The notes: generated by a model from the sequence alone, not told the origin. Shown: positions 33,842 to 46,131, counted from the first letter of the stretch. The stretch: 64,000 nt of DNA from Muraenolepis orangiensis (GCA_027704905.1 JANIIK010000547.1:1-64000); one strand, 5' to 3'. Made by a program: numbers and translations.

Positions 33842-35616
33842 CAGGGGTGTCAAACTCAAATACACAGTGGGCCGAAATTAAGAAATTGCTACAAGTCAAG
33901 GGCCGGACAGGTTCAACGTTTATTGAAAACTTATTGAAACAACCTTATTGCACATATTGAACCTGGAACTAACAAGGCCTATAGATTATTGCCTATAAAA
34001 CAACATTAATTATGAAATAAATGAAAGAAAAATTATAAATAAATAAAAAAAGAACATTTTCTACAGGCAAACAACAGCCAGAAGTAATTTACTTCAAAGA
34101 AAAATCAAATGTCCTGTAGTAGCAAGAGAACAAAATGCAAATATTAAACTGCATTAAAAACTGAAACTGTGTCAAAGCACCGTTTGCTGCTCTGTGATGC
34201 TCACTTGTCTGAGCCAGATACTTGGTGTCTTATCTTGGTTACAAGTTCATCAATGTCTGGGGTCAGGCTCTGAGCTGAGGAAATCCTCAGGATTGAGTGA
34301 AGGTGTTCATCAGTAAGACGAGTCCTGTGTGAAGTTTTGTTTATCTTCATCAAAGAGAACAGCTGTTCACACAAGTATGTGCTGCCAAACATAGAGAGCG
34401 TTTGAGCAGCCTGGGAGCGTAGATGGGGCATTGTGTCGGGGATGAAACGTGGAAACTCTGCAGCGCCCACAGACTCATATTTTGCCTTCAGTGTGTCACT
34501 ACATTGGAGCTCGATCAGCTCCATTTGCAGGTTTGATGGTGCGCTTTCCACGTCAGCTGCAAATGGATTACTGAGCAGTTCAAACCTGCCGAGTTTTTCA
34601 GTAAACTGTCTAGTTGGGAAAACAGCGGCAGCGACCTGCTCTTTCATTGTTTGGCAGTGCGGGAAATGGCTCAAGTTTTCCTGAAGAATCTGCGTCTCCC
34701 ACAGGCGCAGCTTGGTTTTAAAAGCCCTCACTGTAGCGTACATGTCAGTGATGACACGGCCCCGCCCCTGAAGCTGCAGGTTTAGCGCATTCAGGTGGCT
34801 CGTGATGTCACACAGAAACGCTACTTCACACAGAAACTTTTTATTTCGGAGCTCTGATGTGTCTTTCCCTTTGCTTTCCATGAACTCACAGATCTCCTCA
34901 CGCAACTCGAAAAATCTTTCCAGCACCTTTCCCTGGCTTAGCCATCGCACCTCTGTGTGATAGGGCAAGTCACCATAGTCCGAATTTAACTCCGCCGTGT
35001 TAAATGCGGTGATTTAAACCTCTGGCTCTGATAAAGTTAACCGCTCGTGTTATGATGCTCATTACATGTTCCATTTTCAAGGCTTTGCCACACAACAATT
35101 CCTGGTGTATGATGCAGTGATAAGCTGTCAGCTCACTTGTGACGTTTTCATCCTGCATCTTTTCTCGGATCCTCCCCACCAATCCACTCTTTTGACCGCT
35201 GTATTTGTCGTGGTGCTTCGTTTCATAGTGTATTTTTATGTTGTATTCTTTCATTACAGCCACACTGTCTCCGCACAGAAGACACACAGCTTTGCCCTTT
35301 ACATCAGCGAACATGTACTGTGCCTCCCACCTGTCTTGAAAACCCCTGTTTTCAAAGTCCACCTTTCGTTTAGCCATTTTGTTGGGAGAGGGATGAAAGT
35401 GTGCTGATGAACGAGTGGGGGCGCTTGTGATTGACGCGGGCCTGTGATTGACGTGCCGACGCACGGGCAGTGCATTATGGGATTTGTAGTATTATGGTGG
35501 CGCGTATGATATACCAGCGGGCCAGCTCTAATAGTAAATAGATTTTGACATGCGGGCCAAAGAGAATTCATTCACGGGCCGGATGTGGCCCGCGGGCCTT
35601 GAGTTTGACACATGTG
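33842..35616 (-). mobile_element. hAT transposon, internally deleted
   Basis: Ends CAGGGGTGTCAAACTC and GAGTTTGACACATGTG form an imperfect inverted repeat. The 8-bp duplication GTCTAGAC is at 33834-33841 and 35617-35624. The empty site is at ~2,905-2,912 in the left arm. An extra partial copy GTCTAGA sits at 33827-33833. The coding strand is minus. Confidence 0.92.
34201..35464 (-). pseudogene. hAT transposase (GTF2IRD2/Charlie-like)
   Basis: The N-terminal part (35000-35464) includes a BED-like zinc finger (CLLCGDSVAVMKEYNIKIHYETKH). The C-terminal part (34201-34968) starts YHTEVRWLSQGKVLERFFELREE and contains the hAT C-terminal region with FGSTYLCEQLFSLMKINKT. The middle, which should hold the catalytic core, is deleted and the two parts are in different frames, joined near 34,985. 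It is similar to the hAT-derived domain of vertebrate GTF2IRD2 and related Charlie elements. Inactive. Confidence 0.85.
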
Positions 35617-36247
35617 GTCTAGACTATTGAGTTGATGTAAGGCTATTTAGGTCTCAAGGAAGCACAAGGTACAACCAAAAGTGTTTTTGTGTTAACTAGT
35701 TATAAATGATAAAGGTAATCATGTGTGATAATATTGTTAGGATAATTATGTTGCACTAGTGTCAAATCTTAAAATCTGTGCTGTGTATTTCAACTAATTG
35801 GACTCAACTTTTTATTAATTTTTTAATGGTGCAATGCAAGGGATTTCTAATGGCATGACTGTGTAGGCTGAACCTAAGCCTAACTTTTCACATAGCTTAA
35901 CTAAATGTATCATCCCTCTGCCTGTCAATTGTTTTTGCATAATTAAAACATACAAGTTGATTCCTGCACAGCTATTTGCCCTTTTCACACCAGGACATCA
36001 AAGTTATGGTAAAGTAGAGAAGGGAAGGTGAACGCTGACCTAAGGGAAGCAGCCAGAATGGCAAAATATTTTTAAAAAGCACTTGTTGACAATTACTGGT
36101 AACGGCAGTGAGAGCTAAATTCTGGTCAGGAAACAGAAATCCCAGATTTGGACTCTGGGATTCAATTTTCCCAGAAAGATGACTTAGAGTTGATTGATCG
36201 ATGTAACTAATTGACAATTTCATTCCTTCCTTTAAAGAGTGGGAAAA

Positions 36248-36503
36248 CAAACAACAAATTGTGAGGATTGAATCCTCTTTATTGGTCACATACATGAAGA
36301 CATACAGTGAAACGTGTTCTCTGCATTTAACCCATCCTAGTATTAGGAGCAGTGGGCAGCTTTATACAGCGCCCGGGGAGCAGTTAGGGTTAGGGTCTTC
36401 CTCAAGGACACCTCGACTTTTGCTAGGAGGAGCCGGGGATCGAACCAGCAACCTTCCGGTTGTGAGGCGACCGCTCTACCTCCTGAGCTAGACTGCCGCC
36501 CTG
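36248..36503 (-). mobile_element. tRNA-derived SINE
   Basis: On minus it has a tRNA-like head with A-box TAGCTCAGGAGGTAGAGC and B-box GGTTCGATCCC, a body with GGATGGGTTAAATGCAGAG and an end AATAAAGAGGATTCAATCCT. It is absent at the matching left-arm position (~2,295). Relatives are at 40,241 and 42,627. Confidence 0.9.
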
Positions 36504-36706
36504 AGAAATAATTAATGCTGAGCTTTAGCTTTTATACTATTTAGTACCAAAGACAAATTAGTGATAACAAAGAGGTAGAGATCAAAAGAGAGGTAGAGAT
36601 CAAAAGAGAAGTAGACGTCAACATTATGTACTGCTGCAGTAACAAAAGGAAGGACACATTGAATTGTGAAACTGCATTGTAACAGGAAAAGTACTGTCGC
36701 TCCTAC

Positions 36707-37476
36707 CAGGTGGCACTGAGAGGGTCTGTGTCAGAACCACGCAGACTGACTACTGGGGTTCCACAAGGATCCGTCCTGGGTACTCTTCTCTTTAAACAAC
36801 ATCCCTTGGTTCCGTTATCCAATCCCATGATTTATCCTCCCACTGCTATGCTGATGACACCCAACTTATCTTGTCGTTCCCCCCCCTAGGACACGCAAGT
36901 GGAAACAGGGTGGATGACGATGCACCACCTAAAACTCAACCTGGACAAGACTGAGCAAGTGTTCTTCCCAGCAAAGGGCTGTCCCAATCGAGACCTGGCT
37001 GTCACCATTGATGATGCTGGGGTGACACCTACTCGGACTGCAAGGAATCTGGGTGGGACCCTGGACGACCAACTGTCGTTCTCGGCAAACAATGCATCGG
37101 TGACCCGCTCCTGCACAGCAGTACAGCATTAGGAGGATTTGGCCTGTTCTCATTGAAAAGGCTGTGCAGGTGCTCATCCAGAAACACTACCCAGATCCTT
37201 CCACCTTGCGTGTCCTCTTATTACGTTTTACTAGCGTCTTACTAAATACATTGTTTGCTTGTTAGCAAGTAAGATATTGTCCAACTTGAACTTAACTTAA
37301 ACTGAAAGTATTGTACTTTGAACTGAGCACTGGTTCAGTTCCTGGAGAACTTGTTAGGAATGAAGTTCCCTTTTGACTTTTAGTGAAGAGTTGTTCTCTC
37401 CTACCTTTGTTGAACACACTACTGTTAGTCGCTTTGGATAAGAGCATCTGCTAAATGACTGTAATGTAATGTAACA
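36707..37476 (+). mobile_element. Non-LTR fragment (mirror of 1,330-2,107)
   Basis: Same dead reverse transcriptase fragment, in plus orientation, with GVPQGSVLG missing part of its frame, LKLNLDKTEQVFFP and ARNLGGTLDDQL. It shows a small deletion near 37,115-37,130 relative to the other arm. Confidence 0.8.
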
Positions 37477-37553
37477 AAGTGTAAAGTAAAGTAACATCAG
37501 ACAACATCAGTAGACAAAAAAAACATTTTCAAGAACAGATGTGTCACTAACAC

Positions 37554-38719
37554 TCAAACATGTGGTGGTGAAGCTACATTGTACTGGGGGGGATTATAGA
37601 TGACAATTGGACACAGCACTGTGAGGACAGTTTTCCGCTTCACGGAAAGACGCATCTGGGAGGGCATAGAATTACAGAAAACAGTCAGCAAAGACAGCCA
37701 AAACATGCTATTTTCTCTCCTTGTCAAACATCAAACTGTACAAGATAATATTCGCATGTGTTGGTGTACGAGTCTGCAAGCTTAGTTTTAAACAGCATCT
37801 TTGCAGAAACATGTTGGAGGTTTTGCAAACATCACAGTTGCTTGGTTATTAGTTACCCTATTTAATCCCATTGCATTTCAGCAGGCATGCTGCTTATACT
37901 TTCTTTTATAAAACATGCATTACAGCCGCTCTTTCACTTACCTCAATTAAATAACTGACTTCCAAGATGGCACAGTTGGAGATGGTGAATGGCGTGTCCG
38001 ATGGCACCGTGAGTGTGAGCTCACTTTGAACATCAGAGCTATGAGGACCCACAAGATCCCCAGCCTTCGAGTCCAAGTCTAGGGTATGCATCCTAGAGCT
38101 GACACGACTATGACTGTAGAACATCTGTTTCTGAACAAGCCGTGCCTTGGGGGTGGCTGTACGAGATGAACCATTGCTGAACTCACACATGATTGTGATG
38201 TCTTCCCCTGCATTAAGAACAACGTTTACAAAGACTTTCAAACTGCTGGCTTGTATCTTTGTGCCACAAGGCTAAACGTTTTCAGAATTGCCTTACCGGG
38301 GAGAAATGCTTTCCTTGCAAGGCGAACATTCATTGAAATGGGACCAGAGGCACACCACAGACAGCACAGAGTCTTACTGATAGTCCCGGAAAGAGGTGCC
38401 TACACAAGATCGAGCAATATGTAGGAAGAATGAGTTGCAATCTGAATTAACTGGCAAACAATGTTTAATTTGAATTGAATTGTATGCCCTGCTGTTGAAG
38501 TAGGCCTTTGTTACTTACCATAAGTTCGTCGTTTGGTGGGTATAGCTACTTGGTGCCATGTTGAATTCGGTTATATACTCTTTAGTGCGGTGCCATGGCC
38601 GGTCCAACCCAACTAACAAAGAATAAACAATTCGACCCCTGAGCCCCTTGAAAGAAGCCGGGAAGTCCCTTTGTGGAAATGAACAAAAAAGCAATGATGA
38701 TTGAGGAACAATGGTGATG
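37554..38719 (-). pseudogene. ARRDC3-like gene, inverted copy (frameshifted)
   Basis: Minus exons at 38519-38719, 38297-38399, 37942-38207 and 37554-37655 mirror the left-arm copy with the same splice sites. The first exon is 201 nt instead of 202: one base is missing in the segment encoding SSYTTPNYEL, so the frame is lost before the first visible splice. The arrestin_C exon has a few substitutions (SRVSSRMHTL for SRGHSTMHTL). Copy 1 at 81-1,250 has no such lesion. Confidence 0.85.
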
Positions 38720-38798
38720 CTGTTGCAATAATTTACAAACCAAAACTGAACATTGCAAAAATACAACATTAAATCTACAAAGGTAAGCAATGGGCATA

Positions 38799-40190
38799 CA
38801 ACATCACTTCAGAAAAGTCCATACATCCATATCCATCGCTTATGGAGTTCCTCCTAACCTGCTCCGGGCCATAGATGCCATGTACAGGGACACAAGAGCC
38901 AAGGTGGTAACCCCAGATGGCGACAGTGAGGAGTTTGACATCCAGGTAGGGGTGTTGCAGGGGGACACTCTTGCCCCCTTTCTCTTCATTGTAGCCCTTG
39001 ACTACGCACTTCGGAAAGCCATTGCTGGGCGGGAGCAGGAGCTTGGCTTCACAATCACACCCTGGAAGTCCAGAAGAAACCCTGCTGTAGTCCTAGCAGA
39101 CCTGGACTACGCAGATGACATCTGCCTGTTGTCTGATTGTGTGGAGAAGGCACAGGAGCTCTTGGCCAGAGTGGAGGAGGAATGTTCCAGGGTTGGCCTC
39201 AGACTGAACACAAAGAAGACTGAGGTCATCACCTACAACACCCCCCTGGACCACACATCTCTCAAGACAGCAGGAGGCAATGTGCTGGCAGAGGTCAGCG
39301 ACTTTAAGTACCTGGGTTCCTGGGTCAACTCAACGGAACAGGACCTCAGGGTAAGGAAAGCGCTGGCATGGAGGGCCCTAAATGGAATGGCAAGTGTGTG
39401 GAAATCCAACGTCCCTCGACATATCAGGCTGAGCTTCTTCCAGGCAACCGTGGAGTCTGTTCTCCTGTATGGCTGTGAATCCTGGACCCTGAAGCCCACT
39501 CTACAGAAGTCTCTGGATGGGTGCTACACCAGAATGCTGCGTGTTGTACTGAGCATTGACCAGAACGTGCATGTTACCAACAAGCATCTGTACGGGGGGC
39601 TACCAAGGCTAAGTGACAAAGTAGCATCGAGAAGGATGAAGCTTGCAGGTCACTGCCACAGACACCAAGAACTCCCAGCTAGCAAACTAGTACTCTGGGA
39701 GACAACACACGGGCACCGACTTAGAGGACGTCCCACGCAGACGTATGTGGACATACTGAGGAAGGATGCGGGTGTGGAGAGCTCCGGGGAGCTAGCCGGA
39801 TGTATGGAGGACCGAAAAGATTGGAAGCTCCGGCAGCAGGCTCGTCTGAGGACGACCTAGATGAGATGATACATACCCTTGTGGAATTTGACATGCAAAT
39901 GTATACACATGCGTCCCAGGTGGCAACTTGGACTGAACGGCATCTGCGGACAGTGGGATACGGGGAGACTGAATGCATATCGATTACAATTACCGATTTT
40001 CTGTAAATAACATGTTCGCAATAACAGCTCATTGGAGCAATAACATTCCTCGCAGGAATGTTAGTGTTGTGTTGGTGGTTGACTGTACGGAGCGGTCTCC
40101 AATATGAACCTTACTTCCATGAGGGTGCTGATCTCGTGGGTCTCATCTGCTTTCGCATATTGTGATAAATAAATAAATAAAGACAGATGC
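38799..40190 (+). mobile_element. 5'-truncated non-LTR retrotransposon
   Basis: The open frame at 38,790-39,860 encodes the C-terminal half of a reverse transcriptase (AYGVPPNLLRAI, QVGVLQGDTLAPFLFI, LDYADDICLLS, LNTKKTEVI, FKYLGSWV) and a tail VESVLLYGCESWTL then KLAGHCHRHQELPASKLVLW and RGRPTQTYVDIL. The frame is intact to its stop at 39,858-39,860, but the endonuclease is missing. It begins exactly where the inverted duplication ends. Clade not assigned. A minus-strand endonuclease piece at 44,559 may be from the same family. Confidence 0.85.
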
Positions 40191-40240
40191 ATTTCTGTCT
40201 CAAGAGATCATCTTATCTGCATCAGTTAATATCAGTATCA

Positions 40241-40470
40241 GTATAGCTCAGGAGGTAGAGCCTCACAACCGGAAGGTTGCTGGTTCGATCCCCAGCTCCT
40301 CCTAGCAAAAAAAAAAAAACAACTGTCGAGGTGTCCTTGAGGAAGACACCCTAACCCTAACTGCTATAAATAGCTGCCCACTGCTCCTACTACTAGGATG
40401 GGTTAAATGCAGAAAACACATTTCACTGTATGTTTACATGTGACCAATAAAGAGGATTCAATCCTCCCGA
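40241..40470 (+). mobile_element. tRNA-derived SINE
   Basis: Same family as 36,248-36,503: A-box TAGCTCAGGAGGTAGAG, B-box GGTTCGATCCC, body GGATGGGTTAAATGCAGA, end AATAAAGAGGATTCAATCCT. A poly-A interruption sits at 40,307-40,320. Confidence 0.9.
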
Positions 40471-40630
40471 TTTGTTTTGTTTTGTTTATCAGCGACAACA
40501 TTAATGGGTGCTTCATTAACTATGTATGGTTGTTGTTTTTAGGCAAGGGTGTGGCAACAATCTGTTTGGGCACTAAGTGTGTAAAGTTAGTTTTATATTG
40601 GATGTTGACAGTTCAAAGCGAGCCGAGTAT

Positions 40631-40748
40631 CTCGATGGGTGGTTCGGGACAATGTATACGTTTATTGAAAGCGTCCTCGATTTCTTTATCTAGGGATGGT
40701 CATCAACTTCATATTTTTTTAGAGAGAGATATATAGATATAGATATAG

Positions 40749-40789
<41 letters not shown>

Positions 40790-40884
40790 TCTAAAAAAAA
40801 ATATGAAGTTGATGACCATCCCTAGATAAAGAAATCGAGGACGCTTTCAATAGACTTATACATTGTCCCGAACGACCCATCGAG
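40631..40884. repeat. Fold-back repeat around GATA microsatellite
   Basis: Arms 40631-~40,723 and ~40,790-40884 are near-perfect reverse complements of about 92 bp, with shared core GGTCATCAACTTCATATTTT. The spacer is AGAGAGAT plus a (GATA)n run. Confidence 0.95.
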
Positions 40885-41105
40885 AGAGAGATATATATAT
40901 CTATATAGATATATATCTATATCTATATAGATATAGATATATATATATATATCTATATATATCTATATATATATATATATATATATCTATATATATCTAT
41001 ATATATATATATATATATATATATAGATAGACAGATATATATATATATATATAGATATATATATATAGATAGATATATAGATATATAGATATATATATAT
41101 ATTTC
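40885..41105. repeat. AT/GATA low-complexity block
   Basis: Continuous TA, GATA and TATC microsatellite with many internal inverted matches. No gene. Confidence 0.95.
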
Positions 41106-42626
41106 ATCTGCAAGTTTGGCAGGCTAACGCCTTTTTTATTTGTACAATGCCACTTAAAAATGGGGTTCGGACTGAGGTAACATATTTCATATTCGACATT
41201 CATTTGATATTTAACAGTGGGCATTTGTGGTAGGGCTTGACGCCATCCATTTTTATCTAGAAAATAAGGATGGCTCCACCTACAGCTGAAATAAAACATT
41301 GTTGTGTAAAAATGCCAAGATTACACATGAAGGCTATCGTAACAATACCATAACAACATGTTTGATGTCCATAACATGTCTGCCCGTTTAAAATAAAAAT
41401 ATGATATGAAAAAATACAATACAATCACAATCAACTTTTAAAAAGTCCACATAGACGCAAAAAACCATGTCAAAATATCATGTTAATATATGGCGCAAAA
41501 AAAACAATGCAAGAATATTCTACTTTTATCTGGCCTCCTTTAACAACCTTTGTTTTGTCCAGAAAAAGATGCACTATTAAATCTAAATCAATGAATATCA
41601 TTTAAACCAAAAATACACATTTTCAAAAATACCTTTGGAAATATTTAACATAGACACAATAGGTTGAATGACTCGTCAAGCTTATCCCCGATTTTATATC
41701 TTCACACCCCACATCTTGACCACTTGGTGGCACCAAATGCACAGACGTTGCGTTCATTGTGATTATCAGACATTTAGGCATACATGAGTGACGTCTTCAC
41801 AGACCATATATAAACACACAAGGATGAGGGAACATATGCATGAACCTTTTAAAATGATGATGAAAGGAGAATTTGAAAGAACTGTGTGACTTATTTTAGA
41901 TTGTATCTACAGTATTGATTTTAATCAATACTGTAGATACAATCTAAAATAAGTCACACAGTTAAAAAATGCTCATAATCAAACTGTTAAACTAATTGTG
42001 TCTCTCATTGCTTGGACAGAGGGAAAGGCATAGAGCAGTCAGCAGAACAGAATGGAATGACACTTGAGGGCAGTAAAGAACAACTTACTGAAAAACTACA
42101 TTGGCAGGAACCAGCTGGGACTGCAAGGAGCTCAGAAATATGGAAACACTTCTTTATAACGACTAGACCTATGTTATAACGACTATAGCAAATATAGAAA
42201 GACAATCACAAAATACAGATCACTGTTTTTAGTGCACTTTTATTTAGAATAACATTTTTCCAAAAGGGCTGATATTGCAATGTCTACAGTATAATTATGC
42301 TAGTATAACTTCCCAAGTGCTGATCACTGCACTGCTTAAAAAGCAGTCCGTCCATATGAAATAGTCTTATTCATATCGTTCAAAGGTTTGTCGGTCAGAA
42401 AACTGGGAATTGTTGAGGGTTTCACACAGCACAGCTCAGTCAACAACCTGTAATCATGTCCATCATTTAATCTCTTTAAACATTACTCAGCCATACACAA
42501 CAACAAGTGTTCATAGATAGGGTAGACTACTCGATCAGCAGGCTAGTCAATGGCTCATAACTGTCAAATGAACATTTAAAAAACATAATTTTCCCTAATT
42601 CTCAGACATTCTCGTTCTCTCGTCAT
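41106..42626. other. Intergenic sequence with no gene found
   Basis: AT-rich. Short frames only. The one notable structure is the palindrome at 41,880-41,963. Confidence 0.6.
41880..41963. repeat. 41-bp perfect palindrome
   Basis: Arms 41880-41920 and 41923-41963 are exact reverse complements with a TT spacer. The arm includes GTGACTTATTTTAGATTGTA. It is neither simple repeat nor part of any element I recognise. Confidence 0.97.
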
Positions 42627-42892
42627 CTAGGGGCGGCAGGAGCTCAGCCTTGGGACTTGGCTTGGGAACCGGTTCAGGTCCTAGAAACTAACCAAGTACG
42701 GAGTGAAAACTGGTACTTGGAAAAAGGTGCCTGTACGCCTCCTTGGCACTGCCTAGGTGCCTTTGAGCAAGGCACCAGACCCCTACACTGCTCCCGGGCA
42801 GCTGTATATACAATAGCTGCCCACTGCTCCTCATACTAGGATGGGTTAAATGCAGAGAAACTAATTTCACTGTGTGTATGTGACAATAAAAA
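42627..42892 (+). mobile_element. SINE, diverged subfamily
   Basis: Shares with the other SINEs the body CTGCCCACTGCTCC...GGATGGGTTAAATGCAGAG and the TGTGACAATAAA end. Its head is different (GGCTTGGGAACCGGTTCAGG) and tRNA boxes are not clear. Its A-rich tail directly abuts KLHL10 exon 3 sequence. Confidence 0.75.
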
Positions 42893-43901
42893 AAAGACAG
42901 ACCCCCCCCTGGACTTCCGCGGCCCCCTGACCCGCCCCCGCCTGCCACACGTCGTCCTATTGGCCGTGGGCGGCTGGAGTGGCGGGCCGACCAACAGCGT
43001 GGAGTTGTACGATGCCCCCGCCGACCGCTGGGTGAGCGTGGTGGTGAGGAGCCTCGCACCTACCAGGGCACCGTGCTGCTGCGCGGCTGCCTGTACTGCG
43101 TGGGCGGCTTCGACGGCAGCGAGTTCCTCAACAGCGTGCGCCGCTTCGACCCGGCCACGGGCCTCTGGCACCAGGCGGCGCCCACGCACTCGCGGCGCTG
43201 CTACGTGAGCGCTGCGGTGCTGGACGGCTGCATCTTCGCCATGGGCGGCTACGACGGTCACACCCGCCTCAACAGCGTGGAGCGCTACGAGCCCGACAGC
43301 AACCAGTGGTCGCTGGTGGCCAGCATGCACGAGCGCCGCAGCGACGCCAGCGCCTCCACGCTCGGCAACATGGTGAGCGGGAACCGCTCTTCCCCCCCAC
43401 CCCCCTTACAGAGACACAGTGTCACCGTGGACAAGAGGGGGTGGATGTTTAGAAGTGTAACGGGGTCGACGAGTCGTTGTGTTGTGTTGTGATGTGGCGG
43501 TGGTCATCAGGTGTACATCTGCTCAACGGGCCTGAGTATCTGCAGAGCGCTGAACGCTACGACCCACGGAAGGACCAGTGGACCCTGATCTCCCCCATGG
43601 GCTGCCCGTGCAGTGGAGTGGGGGTCATTGCCTTCAAGAACCACATCTACGCGGCCGGTTTGCACAAACTGTCCGACACACTGACACAGCCCCTGAATAT
43701 GCATGTTAACGCTAGGTTTACGCTAATATTAGCGAGGCCTACTGCTAATATTAGCGAGGTCTACTACTTAGTATTGGGTGGGAGTGAATGTGGATGCGGC
43801 GTAAGCATGCTATTGTACTTGTCACACATGGCAAATGAAAACGATCTTGAATCTTGAATCTATTTGGGCAGAGCGAGCATTGTAATTGTCTTTCAGGTGG
43901 A

Positions 43902-43939
<38 letters not shown>

Positions 43940-44393
43940 ACACAATACAAAACGGCCACTTTTGATCACCTGGTAGCCTACACGTTGAGCCAATCAAGCA
44001 CACGCACCTTCTTACGGGGAGGTCTATAAACCAGACTTTGACGCTATCGCTGCTGTCTGAAGGTGGGCGGCTTCGACGGGGAGATCAGCCTGAGCAGCGC
44101 GGAGGCGTACAGCCCGGCGACCGGAGCGTGGCGCCCGGTGCCCAGCATGATCAGCGCACGCGGTAACTTCTGCCTGGCGGTGCTGGGCGAGCTGCTGTAC
44201 GTGGTGGGCGGCCACGACGGCCTGAGCACCACATTCAACGCCGAGCGCTACGACGACGAGGCGGAGCAGCGTGCGCGACATGACCGTGTCCCGCAGCGAG
44301 CTCAGCTGCTGCGTGATCTCGGGACTGGCCGACCTGACCCAGTACGCCTTCCCACGCCCACCCCTGGAGCCACACCAGGACGGATGTTAAAAT
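42893..44393 (+). pseudogene. klhl10: KLHL10-like gene, copy C (broken)
   Basis: Begins inside exon 3 (LDFRGPLTRPRLPH) right after a SINE tail. Exon 3 ends at 43,372 with the usual donor but carries a 7-nt deletion near 43,043. Exon 4 (43511-43653) has the same 7-nt deletion as copy A after VYIC, and its donor GT is changed to GC. Exon 5 (44063-~44,390) lacks 8 nt near 44,265, shifting frame. No exon 1 or 2 precedes it. Three frameshifts show it is dead. Sequence downstream to ~44,560 continues to match the flank of copies A and B. Confidence 0.9.
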
Positions 44394-44558
44394 TGAAATA
44401 CTTTTATTCAAGTTCATTGATGTATTTTTGATCCTTTCTTATTTATTTTACATCAACACATTACTACGATTATACAACGCTAACCCGATGCTACTAATAT
44501 GCACTTCCTTGTGTGCACTTTGATTATTTTAATTTAAATTGAATTGTATAATAATATT

Positions 44559-44842
44559 ATGCACTTATGAGCATCCTTATGTTTGAACATGGTGTTTGTT
44601 ATGGCCAATCCATGACTAGCACAGAAATTCAATAACAAAACCCCACTCCGGTTCAGATCAGGTGGGCCATTCATCCCCAACACGCCCCTCCAAGTTTCCC
44701 CATCGTTACCCACGTGTGCGTTGAAGTCTCCCAGGAGGACTATAGAGTCCCCTTCAGGAGCCCCATGCAGGACTCCATCCAGGGTGTGCAAGAAGGCAGG
44801 ATATTCCAAACCTTTTTTGGGTTTGTTCTGCATTGGACACAT
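44559..44842 (-). mobile_element. LINE endonuclease fragment
   Basis: On minus it encodes part of an apurinic-type endonuclease (GDSIVLLGDFNAHVGNDGETW, then GPPDLNRSGVLLLNFCASHG and ITNTMFKHKD). Isolated fragment. Confidence 0.85.
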
Positions 44843-45290
44843 TTGTAAAATGTTACATCTTTCCTCAAATGTAATTTCATTGTCAATATTTTAATTGTGT
44901 TTTCTCTGAAACTCAATATGTCAAGTGTCCCATTTTGAACAATCTGACTTATATAACAATGCAACATCCAGCCTAAGGAAATATCCACAGCACAGAATTG
45001 AATGTTGAATTTAGAAGTTGGAAGCCGTGCCTTTAGGAAACACTCACACACAATACAAAATGAACACACGTTAACATCACATATGTTTGTACAAGATGTA
45101 CAAACATGTACAAGATGTACAAACATATGTACAAGATGCCTGATGTACAAGATGCCTTAACACTGCTCCAGACTAAGCTTCAGCTTAAACCTAGGTCTGA
45201 ATACAAGCTCACACAGGAAAAGGACCTTTAGCTTGACAGTACATAATGTATAGCTTATTAACTTGTACAGTATTACTAACAACGGTTAGT
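44843..45290. other. Non-coding with short tandem TGTACAAGATG units
   Basis: No gene. Short repeats of ACAAGATGTACAAACAT at 45,085-45,150. Confidence 0.6.
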
Positions 45291-45748
45291 CACATTTGTG
45301 TATATTAAAGAACTCTATTTTTGATAGATTTTCCTTTGCGTTCTTGATGCTGGTGTAGCAATATGCTGTGTGAAAACATTTTTCTGATGTCTTTCTTTAC
45401 ACTTGAGTACTTGTATTTGTATTAATCTCAATCTAAACAATCTCACACTATGTGAAAGGTTCTGATTATCGAGGTTTTGGCGCTATAATATAATAAAATA
45501 TTTTTTTTATAAAATGAGTAAAGTCAATGAAGTTTGTTTATTGAGTTTTTAACATGTATATTATGCCAAAAAGGCTATTAAAAAAAAAAGACACAAAACC
45601 TTTTATTTTTTTAATTGTCTATACAAACGAAACAAATTTAAAAATAATGTGTTTGTTGCACGGCAACCAAAGGTCCAATGGTTCCAATACCGGCAGCAAG
45701 GAAAGCCACATAACCGTTTAGATTTAAACACAAACAACAACAGCTAAG
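45291..45748. repeat. Third copy of arrestin-intron flank
   Basis: Matches 31,272-31,740 in the same orientation. It resumes at 49,252-49,306 after the L2 insertion, matching up to ~31,790. Confidence 0.9.
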
Positions 45749-46035
45749 CGCAAACAGCAACCTCCGGCGCCGACGCGAGTGGCTGCCAGTAGCTCCGTCT
45801 TTGTAGTGTTCGTGTTAACTCGTATTTTTCTTTTAACTTTGCTAACTTTTTAAAACTTTTCTATTGCACTTTATGTGTGAATACCTTTCTATCCTATGGA
45901 TATGGCTATTCAAGAAGTTAAAGGAAACCTTGTTGATTCAAGGGAACAGCTGATCTCGCTTCCAACAATGGGGCAGGCAATGTTTACCTTTTACCGGCGG
46001 AGCTGAGGAGGGTCTATCGGGGCTGCAGAGCAGGC

Positions 46036-46131
46036 GCTAAGCTCAAGGCTAGGCGTATTGCTAAGCTCAAGGCTAGGCGTATTGCTAAGCTCAAGGCTAG
46101 GCGTATTGCTAAGCTCAAGGCTAGGCGTATT
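46036..46131 (+). repeat. 24-bp tandem repeat in L2 leader
   Basis: Four perfect units GCTAAGCTCAAGGCTAGGCG+TATT. In the frame of ORF2 they read as a basic octapeptide repeat (AKLKARRI). Confidence 0.95.

Noticed and set aside
40241..40310. tRNA gene
   Set aside because: A and B boxes are present, but the sequence does not fold as a full tRNA and continues into a SINE body with copies at 36,248 and 42,627.
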